Positions 48,501 to 58,133 of a DNA stretch of 64,000 bases are shown in pieces (the first letter of the stretch is position 1; each line of letters opens with the position of its first letter). The notes beneath the pieces were generated by a model. That model had not been told where the DNA came from and did not search any database. It saw only the letters and a list, made by a program, of their open reading frames with translations. The position numbers and the translations under genes were made by a program. This DNA comes from Brachycybe producta (lineage: Eukaryota > Arthropoda > Diplopoda > Playtdesmida > Andrognathidae). The stretch lies in assembly GCA_036925085.1 (NCBI GenBank), contig JAUPFP010000088.1, positions 248,001 through 312,000 of the forward strand, read 5' to 3'.

Positions 48501-51500
48501 TCTAGTTGTTCTTTCCGTCTTTTTAGACGTTTTTCCATGTCTTCCAAGACTTTCTGTCTTTCATCTAAAGACTTTTGCCTTTCTTCGATTTGCTTTTGAA
48601 TAGCATTCACTTGGGTGTCACTTTCTTTAGCCTTTGAAGCTAGTTTTTCATTAGCTTCATGGAGTTCGATCTGTATCGAAAAACAAAATGAAAGAAAATT
48701 GATTTTCACTTTTCGTAGCGAGGGGTTTCAACGTTTAATCAACGTCTTTACAAATTTGAATTTGTGCAACAAGAAGAAGAAACAAAATTGGAACAAAACA
48801 AAAAGCTGAAACCAAATTGTAATAATAATGCTACGAAACCAAACAAAAAAAATCAAGATTGAAAGAGAAAAACCACCAAATAAACAAAAATCAATTGCAG
48901 CTGCTTACGAGAAGAAAGAAAAATCTAAATTGAAAACAGAAAAAAAAAATTCGTGAGAAAATCAAATAAAAAAAAAATGTGTTTTTAAAACGAAGCCTAC
49001 TTCGTATGTCGGAAGTTCCAAAAACTAACCTGATTACGTTCTAATTCTTGAACCAACATCTCTAGTTGTGATTGGAACCGTTCTCGTTCGACGTGAGAAC
49101 TCTTAGCTTCTTTGAGTGCCGTATCCATTTGTTGTTTCATCTTGGTCATTTCTTTCTCGAATTTATCTCGTTCATTTTTAAGTTCTTTGGCGAACTCGGT
49201 ATGTAACTGTTCTACGTCAATCTGCTGTTGTTGCAATACCTGCTGCTGCTGGTGCGTTTTTCCTTGCTCAGATTTCATCTTCTTGTTCTCACTCTTAACT
49301 TTTTCCAATTCTTGATGAGTTTGCTGTAATTGAACTTGGAAGCTCGAAATCATTTCCTGAGATTGTTGGAGTTGTTGTGTGAGCATGTTTCTCTCTTCGT
49401 TCAAGCGAACCAGTTCGATCTGCAATTTCTCGACATCCTTGCGTAGTTTTAACAATTCTTGGACACTCTTTTCCAATTCTCCTCGTGATTTTTGCTGCGT
49501 TTCTTGTGTCTTTGTCATATTCGTTCGATAACTTTCCAGTTCCGACTTGTACTTTTCAACTTCCATGTGTAGTTTGTCTTTCTCTTCCACGGACTTCTTT
49601 AGATCTGCATTCATACGCTCCAGATCTCGATGAAGCTTTCCCATTTCGGTGTTCATTTTCTCGAACTGACTTCTCAGAGATTCGTTGCTGTCTGATAATT
49701 TGGCTAGATATGTCTGACTTCCTTCCAGTTCTGTCGTCAACCGATGTACTTCCGTCTGCAGTTTGTCTCTGGCTGTAATCGACTTCTGTAGTTCTCCTTG
49801 CGATCTTTCTAAATGTTCTCTCAACCTGTTTATTTCCAAGCTGTATTTGTCCGTGTCGTCTCTCGATCGGTCCTGTGTGGACACCACTTTTTCGATATGG
49901 GCCCTCGACTCTTGAAGATCGGACTTCAAGATTTGATTCTCGGCTTCAATCTGTTCTCGTTGTTGATGCAGTTTCTTAATTTCCTTTTGGGCTCTTTCCA
50001 GTTTGTCTTTGACTTTCTCCAGCTCAATGTGCATCCTTTCCAAATCGGAATGTTGTTTGTCTTGCGAAGATGAATATTTATTCAATTGTACCAATGCCTT
50101 GTCCAATTCCAGTTGTAGTTTCTGAACATCTCCTTCCAATTTTTCTTTCAGTACAATGACTTTCTGAAGTTCCACTTGAGCCGCCTCGTACTTGTCTCGC
50201 ATTTTTTCGTTCTCGGCTTGAAGACGTTCAACTTCCGCTCTACTCTTCTCTTGGTCGAACTGATATTTCCCCTTCTGGCTTTCCGATTTATCCAGCTCTG
50301 CCTGTAGTTTGGACACTTCGTGTTGTAGTTTTTCTCTTTGAACGTGAGATTTCTCCAATTCTGCTTGTGCTTTTTCTAAACGATCTTTTGTCTTCTCCAT
50401 GTCTATCTTGATTCTTTCCGATTCGGTCTGTGACTTCTCCTGAGTCTCTTGATATCGTCCCATACGAGTATGGTATCGTTCCAGATCCGACTGAGTCGCC
50501 TGAAGTTCAGATTGGATTTTGTCTCTCTCGTTGAGTGTCCTTCGTAGCTCGTTCTGCGATTTATCCAGCTTCTCGTAAACTTTGGCCAGTTCCACTTGCA
50601 ACCTCGCAAGTTCTTCTTGCGACTTCTCTTGACTTGCTTGCGATTTGCCTATTTGGTTCTGAGATTTCTCCAATTCCACCACCAATCTTTCCATATCACC
50701 CTGTATGCGTTCCTTTTCGCCAACGGATCGTCGTAACTCCAGTTGGGCTTTTTCGTATCTTTCCTGGATCACTTCAAACTCTGCGGCCACTCGTTCTAAT
50801 TCGGACTTGTTTTTTTCTTCGGCCTCTTTACTTCGACCCAACTGTAGTTGAGCTCGTTCACATATATCTTGTAGTCTTTCCAATTCCTCTTGGATTTTTC
50901 TCTGTTCTTCTTTACTTTTTCCTACGTAGAGCTGCGCCTTTTCCAGTTCAGCTGTTAATCTATCTTGCTCTGCCTGCGAACCCTCCAACTTGGATTGTAA
51001 CTTGTAAATTTCCATCTGCGAACGTTCCAACTTTTCCAATGTTCGCTCCATTTCGGTCTGCGCCACCTCTCTGTCTTCCATCGCCTTCTGTAACTGATAC
51101 ATTGCCTTGTCCGTTTTGTCCTTCATTAGATCTACGTCCGACATTGAAGAGTCTCGATCTAACTCCAGTTTGGTGACTAACTGCTGCGACTTTTCTAAGC
51201 GATCTCGCAAGACGTCTTGGTCGGCTTGTGCATTCTCCTTGTCACGAAGAGCTTTCTGAAGTTGTGCCTGTAGGAATTCTGCTCGTTCTTCCAATCTTTC
51301 TTTTTCCTGTTGCACCAACTCACGATCCTTCTGAGCCTTGTGTACTTGAGACTGAACTTTCTCGTAACGATCGCGGAGTTTCTCTGCTTCGGACTGAGCT
51401 GCCTCCTTTTCTTTCTGCATTCTTTGCGTTTGACCCAGTGTCTTATCCAATTGGGCTTGAAGGTCATCGTATTCGTACTGCACTTTATCCTTTTCCATCT

Positions 51501-54500
51501 GTGTCTTTCGCAAATCTGTCATCATTTTGTCCAGTTTATCTTGGACGCGCTCAAGTTCTGACTGTGTTTTATCCAGGGCTGTCTGTGTCTTCTCCTGAGT
51601 CAGTTGTGTCTTAGCCATCATGGATTGTGCCCGGTCAAATTCTTCTCGCATCTTCTCCAATTCCGACACTGCCTTCTCTTTCTCGGCATGCATTCTTGCC
51701 AGGGTGGTCTGAGCTCGATCGTACTCTTCCTGCAAAGACTCCTTCTCGGACTGGGCATTTTCCAATTTGGCCTTCAGTCTGTAGATCTCTCCCTGAGAAC
51801 GTTCCACTTTTTCCTGCAGTTGTTCGACTTCGACGTGAGATCGTTCGTACTCGGCCTGATTCATTCGTAACTCTGCCTGAGACCTTCGAAGATCGGCCAG
51901 AGTTTTCTCGAGTCTCTCCTGACAACGGTCCAACTCGTGAGACTGGTTTATTTGGCTCTTTCCCAAAGTAGTCTGCGAATGTTCTAAGTCGTTTTTCAAA
52001 CGATCTATTTCACCTTTCAGTCTGTCATTGTCAATTCGGAAATGAGCAATCTCCATCTTTCCGTTTTCGTATTCGGACATGGATTTTGCATACTCGGTGT
52101 GGATCTTTTCCAATTCGGCCTTACATTTTCCAAGTTCGGACTGAGAGTTCTCTAACTTTGCCTCCAGTTTGTCCTTCTCGGCCTGAGCCTTCTCTAGTCG
52201 CACTTGAACCTTCTCGACTTCACTCTCCAACGAATGCATTTTCATTTTGTATTCCGTGATCTCACGTTCATGAAGTTCTCGTTCTTCGTTCTTTTCCATT
52301 TCTGCTCGATCTCGTTGATCTCTTAACTGAGATATCTGTTTATCTTTATCCATTATAGCCTCCTCTAATGTGGACATGGCTCCCTCGGATGTACTGTGAG
52401 ATGCCTGCATGGCCATTAATCTTGCCCTTGCCATGTCCACTTGGTTGTCCTTTTCCTTTAAGAGATCTTCTAAATTTTCAATCTGAAATGTGGCACAAAA
52501 GATTCATTTCCGAAAAAAAATGATACACATCAAACAGGACAAAACAAAACGGTGAAACAACAGCAATTATTCGAACACACGCAAAACAATTTTGTGAGTA
52601 AAATAAATTTTAAATAACATTTGATATATGCTGATTGATGTTCTTATTTAACTAGAACTGTGTTTTCTGTTCTATGTTACTGATGTAATTCCTATATTTT
52701 TGGTCCAAATTGTCCCTGTTTGTGTTGAGAAGGACTGAGAAAGACACATTAAAACAAAAAAAGGTGGTGGTGACAACCAAAAAAAAAAAATGAACTTTCC
52801 ATGTTGTTTTGTGTTTGGTTCTACTTTTCTATATATAAGATCACGAAGACTCCAGAATAAATAATGTAGTAATAATATGAATAACATAAAATGGTAACAT
52901 GCACATTGTATGAGTCCGAGTTCAGCCAATCGTATTGGTGGAAATGCATATAATGTTTTTTTATTGCTGTCTTTTCCGTATATATATTTTTTTTGTGCTA
53001 TAAGATTATCTAGACTTACATACAGTAAGATCTCAAAGAAGCAAATAAAATGTGTGGGCGTCACAATGACGTTTCTCTGGATCTCCAAAAAGCAAAAAGA
53101 AATTCCATAAATATAATTTCCACGTTTATGTGTGTGTTTTTGTGTTGTGTGAGTTTAAATGTGATGAATTTGGTGTATAAAAATATATATAAAGTGGGTA
53201 TACAGTAGTGTTTTTGTGTTAAATAACACGAAAAAAAAAATGGTTAACACAAAGTATTTGTTTGGTCTGGTTCCTTAGGATAGGTTTTACCATTTACAGT
53301 CATATAGTCAAATTCGGTTATAGCATATCTTTCAAATAATATACCGGGTGTTTTATGACGTTGTATCCCGAGGTTAAATACAGATTATTAGTAAAAAAAA
53401 AATATAAATATTTTATTTGGTAAATATTATTAATTTATTTTACACAAGTCCTGTTTCCTTAGACTTTTAAATTTCGGCGGAAAGTTTTCTCAAAGGGCTT
53501 GTGTCCTTTAGTTTTAATCTTACATATTTCAAATTGTACTAACCAGTTGAGTTCATAACTTAAATTCGAAACTAACTTCACATTTTTTTTCTTGTCGTTT
53601 TCAATGAAAACAGAAAAATTCATAGAAATTCTGTCGTTTAGCCCAGATAGTGACGTTATGACCACCAAAAAAAAAAACATTTTTATGGGAATCCTTTTTA
53701 ATTTTCGTCATTTTCACGTTATAGCCGATTTGTCGTTATATTTGAGGTCGCTATAACCGAGTTTGACTGAAACGGATAACATCGAAAATATTGGTTAACA
53801 CAAAACAATATTTTTTGGTCTCAAGAATACAATAACACGAAATAAAGTTAATATATTATTTTTGTGAAACCCTTTTCATATGCAAGAAGAAAAAAAAAAC
53901 TACTTAAATTATAAAATTTAATTCTTTTAAAACGAAAAAAATGTTTTGGTCTTTGAGATTTCGTGTTAAACGATTTCCATTTGGGGGGGGGGGTAGTTTT
54001 AGCTTATGTTTTGTTGTATTTTTTTATTGTACTGTTGCTGCCCATATACCCCTGTAGTGTAAAATGTGTCAGCTTTTACATTTAGAAAGACTATATAGAT
54101 AAATGTCTACGGTATGTGTGTATGTGTTTTCATATAAACCATAGGATATGTACACCATAGGTTTATTGATTGAGATTATGACTCTGGAGATAGGGAGAGA
54201 CACACAACAGGACCTTATAGAAAGGTTCAAATTCAAGAAGAAAATTTGGCACTTTAAGTTCCACTTGAAATTTGGAACAATTCTCTCTGTATTTGATTCC
54301 AAAAAAAAAAATATTAAAAACAGCACTTTAAATAAGCTGTTTTTTATATCTATGCCGGAATACTGTTCAGAAGATGCAAGTTGATCAGGTCCGTGACTAT
54401 ACAGAGTTTTAATGGTCCTCTAGACCAGGGCCTTTTTCTAAGGTTGAGGATGAGGCAAATGACGAAACATATAATAGTTATAGATGAAAATTTACAATAA

Positions 54501-57500
54501 AAATTAATAAAATACTTTAAACATTTCATAATTTACATATATTAAAAATCATATAGCAAAAATCGATTGTAACATGTAAGATTAATTTTCTAAACCATTT
54601 TTTCATGTCATGTAATTTTGTAATATTATGAAAATGTATAAATTTCAATAATGTATCGCAAAAGGAAGTCGCACTGAGGGAGGAGGAACCCTGCGCCAAA
54701 CAGTTTTGATCAGGGTCTTGCGTGCCATTGTTATGGTCCTCAAGTTGATGTTCGAAGTGCTAAATTATGATTTCTTGAATTTGAGCCCATACTACAATAA
54801 CATCCTTATGGGGATGACTGTTGTTTGTGTGTCAAAAACTGTCCATTTGCGAGCATTGCTTTTAAATGTGAATTTATTTTTAAGCTAATATATACCAGAA
54901 TGTAAGATGAGGTTTTATTATTATTATTATTTTTTTTTGAGAAATGATTATTACTCTTCTAGCTTACATGAAATGTTACTTCTTTTTATCGGTGCTATTT
55001 CTTTATTTCCTATTGTGATTTTTTTTTCTAGTTTTTTTTTTAAGTTACATTGTTACGTTTCAAGATTTATGATATAAAGTTTGTGGTGTTTGTTGTGATT
55101 CTATTTATTTATCTATTGCAGACACACACACATAAAAAAAGACTTTTCTAGTACTTTTTATGATGGAAGTGTAACGGAAACTTGACAAAAAAAAAGCAAA
55201 AAATATGACCGAACAAAAAAAAAAGTATAACAGAAACTCAATACACTTTTTCTTTTGTAAAAAAATGAATATAATCTTGTCTGTTGTGTAAAAGTTTGGT
55301 GTTGTTGTTACTGAAAATGTTGAATGTTTGAAAAAAGTGTCTCAATATATCCCCACCCCCTCAACTTCCAAAAAAAAAAACCAAATTCCAATAACGACAT
55401 TCCATGCAAAAAAAAGTTTGTCTTTTACTTACCTTCCTTTGTAAGACATTAATTTTTCTGTCTTTAATATCCATATGTTCTTTCATTTCGTTGAGTTCAC
55501 AACTGAGTCGATTTCGATCCTGTTGAGCTTGCATTACTTGCTGTGTCTTCTTCTCGATCAACTTGTTCTTTTCTTCAAGTCTTTGTCGTAGTTCTTCTAC
55601 CTGTGGAATATACAAACAAACACACACACACGCAAATAAAAAGTCAATGAACTTATCCATTTGTCATAGGATTTTATGATTGTCTCGTGAAGTTATGACA
55701 ATCTTAATAAAATAAAATCTTTCAGTCGCATAAATTTACTTTTTTCAAAATAATAAATTCTACACATTTATTGCCTACTAGATAATGGTGCCAAACTTAC
55801 CAATTCGGTAGAAAAATCCGAAATATTGAGTTTTAGTCAATGTACAAAATATGCCTTAAAAGAATAAGTCAATCTAGATAATGTGGTTTTAATATGTGAA
55901 ACCACCCTTCAAACTATTTTGTTATTCTGTCTTTCAAGAATAAAATTAAGAAAAACTTAGAAAATCTATTAGAAACTAGAATGGTAGCTGAATCTCAATA
56001 GTATTTTTACGTTGATATCTTTTAAAAATAAGCTTTTTATGTAAGTTTTAAAATGACCCAGCTTTAAGCGGATGATATTTTTTTTTCAAATAATTTTTGT
56101 CTATAAAAAGTTCATTTTGAAAGATATCAACATGAAAATACTATTGATTTCAGCTACCGTTCTAGTTTCTAACACATTTTCAATTTCTTCTTAGTTTTTG
56201 CTCTTCTGAAAAAAAAAACATAATAGTGAGAGTTTTGAAAATGAAACTGGTCATAAAACATCCTAAGTCAAAATAAATCTTAAATCGTGCCTATTTTGAA
56301 ATGACAAATGAAAAATATTTAAAAATCCTCATTTACTCTTCTAGTTTCAAATAAATGTCATTATAGGAATTCTGTACACTGATTAGAACGCAAATAATTC
56401 TACATATTGGTAGTATTGTCTCACATTGATTTATATAGCATAGTGACTTTGTAAAATGACTGATTTTAAATATTCGTGCTAATAAAATATTAAAAAAACA
56501 TACATAAGTTATAAACTTTTAACTTTTATTTCAGTAAAGCTGAGTAAAGGCGACCAATTCTGGCTTGTCATTCCTAGGCGTGGGAAATATACATTTTTTC
56601 TTTTCAAATCGTAATGCTTTGCAATAATGGAAAAATAATAATGTAAAAAGTAAAAAAAAAAACAGGCTTTGTTCACGTACAATTTTAAAATAAAACGAAA
56701 GGATGGACAAGCCAGAATTGACAGACTGTAATGAGCTTAAGACTTTGTTAAGCGGGATATTTGGGAATGGAGTGCTACAATGGAAATCACTTCCAAGGGA
56801 TTTGGTGCATGAAGAACATATTGTTTTATGGGATTCATAGATTTTTTTTTTCTTCTTCTAACAAATGGAGCTTATCAACTGATAACGGCTTCATAAGGGC
56901 ATATTGGGATTTCTGTTGTTGTTGTTGTTGTTTTTTTATGGTTACGACAATAATGCATTTATCATGCTACATTTTGGACTCTTGTCCTTATGCCATAGGT
57001 CTTTATGGTTGCTTTGCAAAGTGATTTATCAAGTAGCATCATAAATTATAATTAAACTGTTATCATCTGAACAAGTTTAAATCCCAATTGTACAACAATC
57101 AATAATTATTTTTTTAAAAAAAATACTTACATCTGTCTGCAACATGTTGTAATGTTCCTCTTTTGCCGTCAAAGATTCCTTAAGGACCGCAATGTGTCTT
57201 TGGTAATCCTGATGTTGTTCCTCTAAGGTTCTCATCTTAGCACCCATAGCTAAGATTTCTTGGTCCCTTTTCGTTAGTTCGATTTTAAATTCTTCAACCT
57301 ATTTATAGAAATAACAAAAACAAAAAAACAATATTTTTGAAGATTTGTTGTTATTGATTTTTTTTTTGTCATTTCGGATCAAAAAGGTTTTTTTGTCATA
57401 ATAATTAAATTACAAAGGGCTTTTTTTCTAAAAAAAAAAACAAAAGGATTTCTAAGCTATAGCCACCTATTTTTTTTTTGTTTTCTTTTCGATCTCTCAC

Positions 57501-57665
57501 CTTATTCTTCAGTTGACTTTCAGATTTTCTTAAGGCATCCACCGTTTTACTATCACTGAAGATGATGGTGGTGGATTTGCGTTGAAGTCCTTTCATATCT
57601 CGAAACCGTTCTAGTTCAGTTTCCATGGCCGTTAACTCTCTCTCGAGAGTAAAAATTCGAGAGTC
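42487..57665 (-). CDS. ERC: ELKS/CAST/ERC-family active-zone scaffold protein, 3' part of the gene (11 exons)
   Basis: ERC proteins are long coiled-coil scaffolds of the presynaptic active zone and of cortical exocytosis sites. They bind RIM, liprin-alpha, Piccolo/Bassoon and Rab6. Exons, in transcript order, are 57665-57501, 57298-57131, 55600-55433, 52482-49030, 48670-48476, 48392-48172, 48000-47838, 47110-46979, 46877-46717, 46445-46298, 45614-45510 and the terminal coding piece 42510-42487 (twelve segments, eleven introns). They join in frame to 1,700 residues and a stop. Only two junctions split a codon (48172/48000 after two bases and 46717/46445 after two bases); all others are phase 0. 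Vertebrate ERC signatures occur in order: VLKESLTAKE, LRQRLEEK, DRKINVLQRKIENL, STLEEAI, RIEELEEALRESV, ERRKHLEDLFEMKQDALTAAVSERDAHIALLEV. The N-terminal exons are not in view. The recognisable core is interrupted by about 1,100 extra residues in the 3.45-kb exon. Drosophila Bruchpilot is the fly relative. Confidence 0.95.
43227..43534. mobile_element. Family C MITE, copy C3 (in last ERC intron)
   Basis: About 308 bp with slightly diverged ends (ggattcggatttttatgcaa / ttgcataaaaatccgagttt). The internal sequence shares agcataattgcagttgctct with C1 and C2. Confidence 0.8.
43671..43970. mobile_element. Family F element, fragment F4 (last ERC intron)
   Basis: Starts tgggcgcaatcttaaac and contains gtccgggaactatgctagc and tacttgctttctcgagcaga, in the same orientation as F1. 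Confidence 0.55.
45510..45614 (-). CDS. ERC: ERC exon: 35 residues, polar linker before the C-terminus
   Basis: 105 bp, phase 0 to phase 0, with strong sites (tttgtattcag; GAG|gtaagt). It begins SESQVQILQEVSKCATAAAD and continues STTTNQKTNGEKYSE. It lies where vertebrate ERC leaves the coil for a disordered tail (QNRMKLMADNYEDDH), with little sequence similarity. It could be alternatively spliced. Confidence 0.8.
45615..46297 (-). other. ERC intron, no feature seen
   Basis: AT-rich 683-bp intron with a short (CA)n run at its 5' end and no recognisable repeat family or conserved frame. Confidence 0.6.
46298..46445 (-). CDS. ERC: ERC exon: QDALTAAVSERDAHIALLE block
   Basis: 148 bp; one base completes the preceding Lys codon, then QDALTAAVSERDAHIALLEV is followed by EELERLKVERSKLMEKIKSE. 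Human ERC has QEALLAAISEKDANIALLEL and EEVAALKREKDRLVQQLK. Donor GAG|gtaaag, acceptor ttataaaag. This is the most conserved block of the family and fixes its identity. Confidence 0.97.
46497..46697. repeat. Family G GCCCA-rich repeat, copy G3, filling an ERC intron
   Basis: About 200 of the 271 bases of the intron 46446-46716 are this repeat (gaggcccatcccagtccaac, agcccagcccaccaagctca, cccatgggctatg). Its edges, gattagaaacc and aggtttctaact, are inverted and suggest terminal inverted repeats. Confidence 0.65.
46717..46877 (-). CDS. ERC: ERC exon with a CxxC motif and ERRKHLEDLFEMK
   Basis: 161 bp, phase 0 in and two bases of a codon out (AA|gtaaaa). The end TSERRKHLEDLFEMK matches human RAERRKHLEEVLEMK, completed by the next exon's first base. 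The first half differs from vertebrates: RCTNCPPFKTN carries a CxxC pair where human ERC has plain coil (VEELLMAMEKVKQ). Confidence 0.92.
46979..47110 (-). CDS. ERC: ERC exon: RIEELEEALRESV block
   Basis: 132 bp, 44 codons, phase 0 to phase 0. It encodes EDLRVKEERIEELEEALRES and VRITANRELEVAEYEQRSN, nearly identical to human KKDDRIEELEEALRES and VQITAERE. The donor is AAA|gtaaac. The acceptor (attacacctgaag) is weak. A better-looking acceptor further upstream (ttgtttag) would add hydrophobic residues and break the phase, so the weaker site is preferred. Confidence 0.9.
47111..47837 (-). other. ERC intron, no feature seen
   Basis: A 727-bp A-rich intron (on the + strand) with several homopolymer runs and no repeat family that I can match elsewhere in the window. 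Confidence 0.6.
47838..48000 (-). CDS. ERC: ERC exon with a Gly-Val tract inside the coil
   Basis: 163 bp; acceptor gtttctcaacag, donor CAG|gtacga. After ALNTLKKSQHVERVVQ comes PVGVGLGVGVGVSGG, a glycine-valine run encoded by a GTTGGT-type microsatellite. Heptad-like EEARKRAEEESKREASKGQ follows, matching the human LEEVRRREDS region. The tract must break the coiled coil and is absent from the vertebrate proteins I recall. Confidence 0.9.
48172..48392 (-). CDS. ERC: ERC exon: coiled coil with DRLLQIMQQSEEEKFAKDKMI
   Basis: 221 bp, entering in phase 0 and leaving after two bases of a codon (GA|gtaagt). The stretch DLDRLLQIMQQSEEEKFAKDK followed by MIRELQ aligns with human EVDRLLEILKEVENEKNDKDK and KIAELE. 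The split codon completes as Asp with the next exon, giving RELQDALNTLKK. Confidence 0.92.
48476..48670 (-). CDS. ERC: ERC exon: 65-residue coiled coil
   Basis: Acceptor tttttcgatacag; starts IELHEANEKLASKAKESDTQ and continues KQIEERQKSLDERQKVLEDMEKRL. It corresponds loosely to human VNALQAELTEKESSLIDLKE. Frame continuity to the next exon requires an end at ACC|GTTCGT (48476), which is a poor donor match. The alternative GT a few bases on would shift the next exon into an early stop. The start is firm and the 3' end less so. Confidence 0.8.
48671..49029 (-). other. ERC intron downstream of the giant exon
   Basis: A 359-bp A-rich (+ strand) intron. Nothing recognisable besides low-complexity sequence. 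Confidence 0.6.
49030..52482 (-). CDS. ERC: ERC giant exon: 1,151 residues of uninterrupted coiled coil
   Basis: One open 3,453-bp exon, phase 0 at both ends (acceptor ccacatttcag; donor CAG|gttagt). Its first about 80 residues are orthodox ERC: IENLEDLLKEKDNQVDMARARL, then STLEEAIMDKDKQISQLRDQRDR, matching human IENLQEQLRDKDKQL and ALATLEEALSEKERIIERLKEQR. In human ERC the following residues pass in about 60-90 positions to the region matched here by exon 48670-48476. Here about 1,050 extra residues intervene. They are Lys/Glu/Gln/Leu-rich with a recurring signature of the form [KR]LE[KR][AS]Q, no Pro-rich breaks and no transmembrane or globular part. Spacing of the signature is exactly 56 residues in the first half and exactly 63 in the second. 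Near the end is a Gln-rich patch (HQQQQVLQQQQ). Long open frames on the opposite strand are by-products of codon use here. The frame is intact, so it is very likely translated. Confidence 0.95.
49249..50760 (-). repeat. Intra-exonic array of about eight 63-residue (189-bp) coiled-coil units
   Basis: The signature occurs at residues 561, 624, 687, 750, 813, 876, 939 and 1002 of the exon frame (RYEKAQ, KLDKSQ, RLEKAQ, KYEAAQ, KLERAQ, HLERSQ, DLERMN, DVEKLQ). This gives seven successive intervals of exactly 63 residues, or nine heptads. Inside each unit further positions recur: [ED]K at about 17-18, EL[ED]K at about 29-32, GK.Q near 38-41 and QEKS near 44-47 in most units. The eighth unit decays into the Gln-rich patch. 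Confidence 0.85.
50866..51537 (-). repeat. Intra-exonic array of 56-residue (168-bp) coiled-coil units
   Basis: Counting residues from the first Met codon in the giant exon (52440), the signature [KRI][LYC][DE][KR]..  falls at 302, 358, 414, 470 and 526. These are KLDKMM, RYEKVQ, RLEKSQ, KLERSQ and ICERAQ, giving four intervals of exactly 56 residues (eight heptads). Units are diverged in sequence but keep the heptad phase. The distance to the next unit, at 561, is 35 residues (five heptads). Confidence 0.75.
52483..55432 (-). other. Largest internal ERC intron in view
   Basis: About 2.95 kb, AT-rich, with a poly-G run near 53982-53991 and homopolymer tracts. Part of 53.3-53.8 kb resembles degraded repeat sequence, but I find no second copy in the window. 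No conserved frame was seen. Confidence 0.55.
55433..55600 (-). CDS. ERC: ERC exon: 56-residue coiled coil ending KINVLQRK
   Basis: 168 bp, phase 0 to phase 0, acceptor gtatattccacag and donor AAG|gtaagt. It begins VEELRQRLEEKNKLIEKKTQ and ends DIKDRKINVLQRK, matching human VDALRLRLEEKESFLNKKTK and ERKINVLQKK. It has the same 56-codon length as the preceding exon. Confidence 0.96.
55885..56240. mobile_element. Family D foldback, copy D6 (in an ERC intron)
   Basis: ttagaaactagaatggtagc, atgacccagctttaagc, gaaagatatcaacatgaaaa and accgttctagtttct, in the usual order. Confidence 0.7.
56549..56727. mobile_element. Family K element, copy K2 (ERC intron)
   Basis: About 179 bp with the ends gcgaccaattctggcttgtc and gacaagccagaattgacaga. 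Confidence 0.65.
57131..57298 (-). CDS. ERC: ERC exon: 56-residue coiled coil with VLKESLTAKE block
   Basis: 168 bp, phase 0 to phase 0, acceptor ctataaatag and donor GAT|gtaagt. It contains RHIAVLKESLTAKEEHYNMLQTD, nearly identical to the human ERC segment HIEVLKESLTAKEQRAAILQTE. The exon encodes exactly eight heptads. Confidence 0.95.
57501..57665 (-). CDS. ERC: ERC exon: 55-residue coiled coil, first exon visible
   Basis: The acceptor is ttttcgcggttag and the donor AAG|gtgaga; 165 bp, phase 0 at both ends. It begins DSRIFTLERELTAMETELERF, aligning with the vertebrate stretch before the conserved KESLTAKE block (human KITLLERNIRDLEDEV, from memory). The middle (STTIIFSDSKTV) breaks the heptads, as does the matching human segment. 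Upstream exons are not recognised in the remaining 6.3 kb. Confidence 0.88.
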
Positions 57666-58049
57666 CTAACCGCGAAAACCAAAGGACAGACTGGATCCAA
57701 CAACTTTTTATTTATTTTTTTTTCATTTTTTGCTTTTTTTTTTGTTTAATGATGTGTTTTAAGGTTAATAAAATTATAAAAGTCTTTAGAAATCACCACT
57801 TTTGTTCACCACATTTTATGATTATAATCAAACAGAAAGAAACTCATTTTAAATTGTTTTTTGTTTATAGTTTAAATTTGTATTATTAAAAGCAAAGGTT
57901 GAACGGGAAATCTCAACTGCTGCTTGTTCTCGTTTTTTGTTTTTGTTTGGGGTTTTTATCTTCTGAACCCAAATAAGAAAATTCTCATGGATTTTCTCAT
58001 TTCCTCGGTTTAAACGACCCCTGAAGTATAGCAATCACTTGATGCTCTT

Positions 58050-58131
<82 letters not shown>
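58050..58131. repeat. (CT)n microsatellite
   Basis: About 80 bp of CT repeats in the upstream ERC intron. Confidence 0.9.

Positions 58132-58133
<2 letters not shown>

Larger units (their letters stand above)
55601..57130 (-). other. ERC intron carrying D6 and K2 elements
   Basis: The 1.53-kb intron contains a family-D foldback (about 55885-56240) and a family-K element (56549-56727). The rest is AT-rich and unassigned. Confidence 0.6.

Noticed and set aside
50535-51176. A 213-codon open frame on the + strand opposite the giant ERC exon, and several shorter ones at 49485-51971
   Set aside because: It lies wholly antisense to a conserved coiled-coil exon. Rich Glu/Lys/Gln codons leave few stops on the opposite strand. 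The predicted protein is Pro/Phe/Leu-rich without any family pattern.
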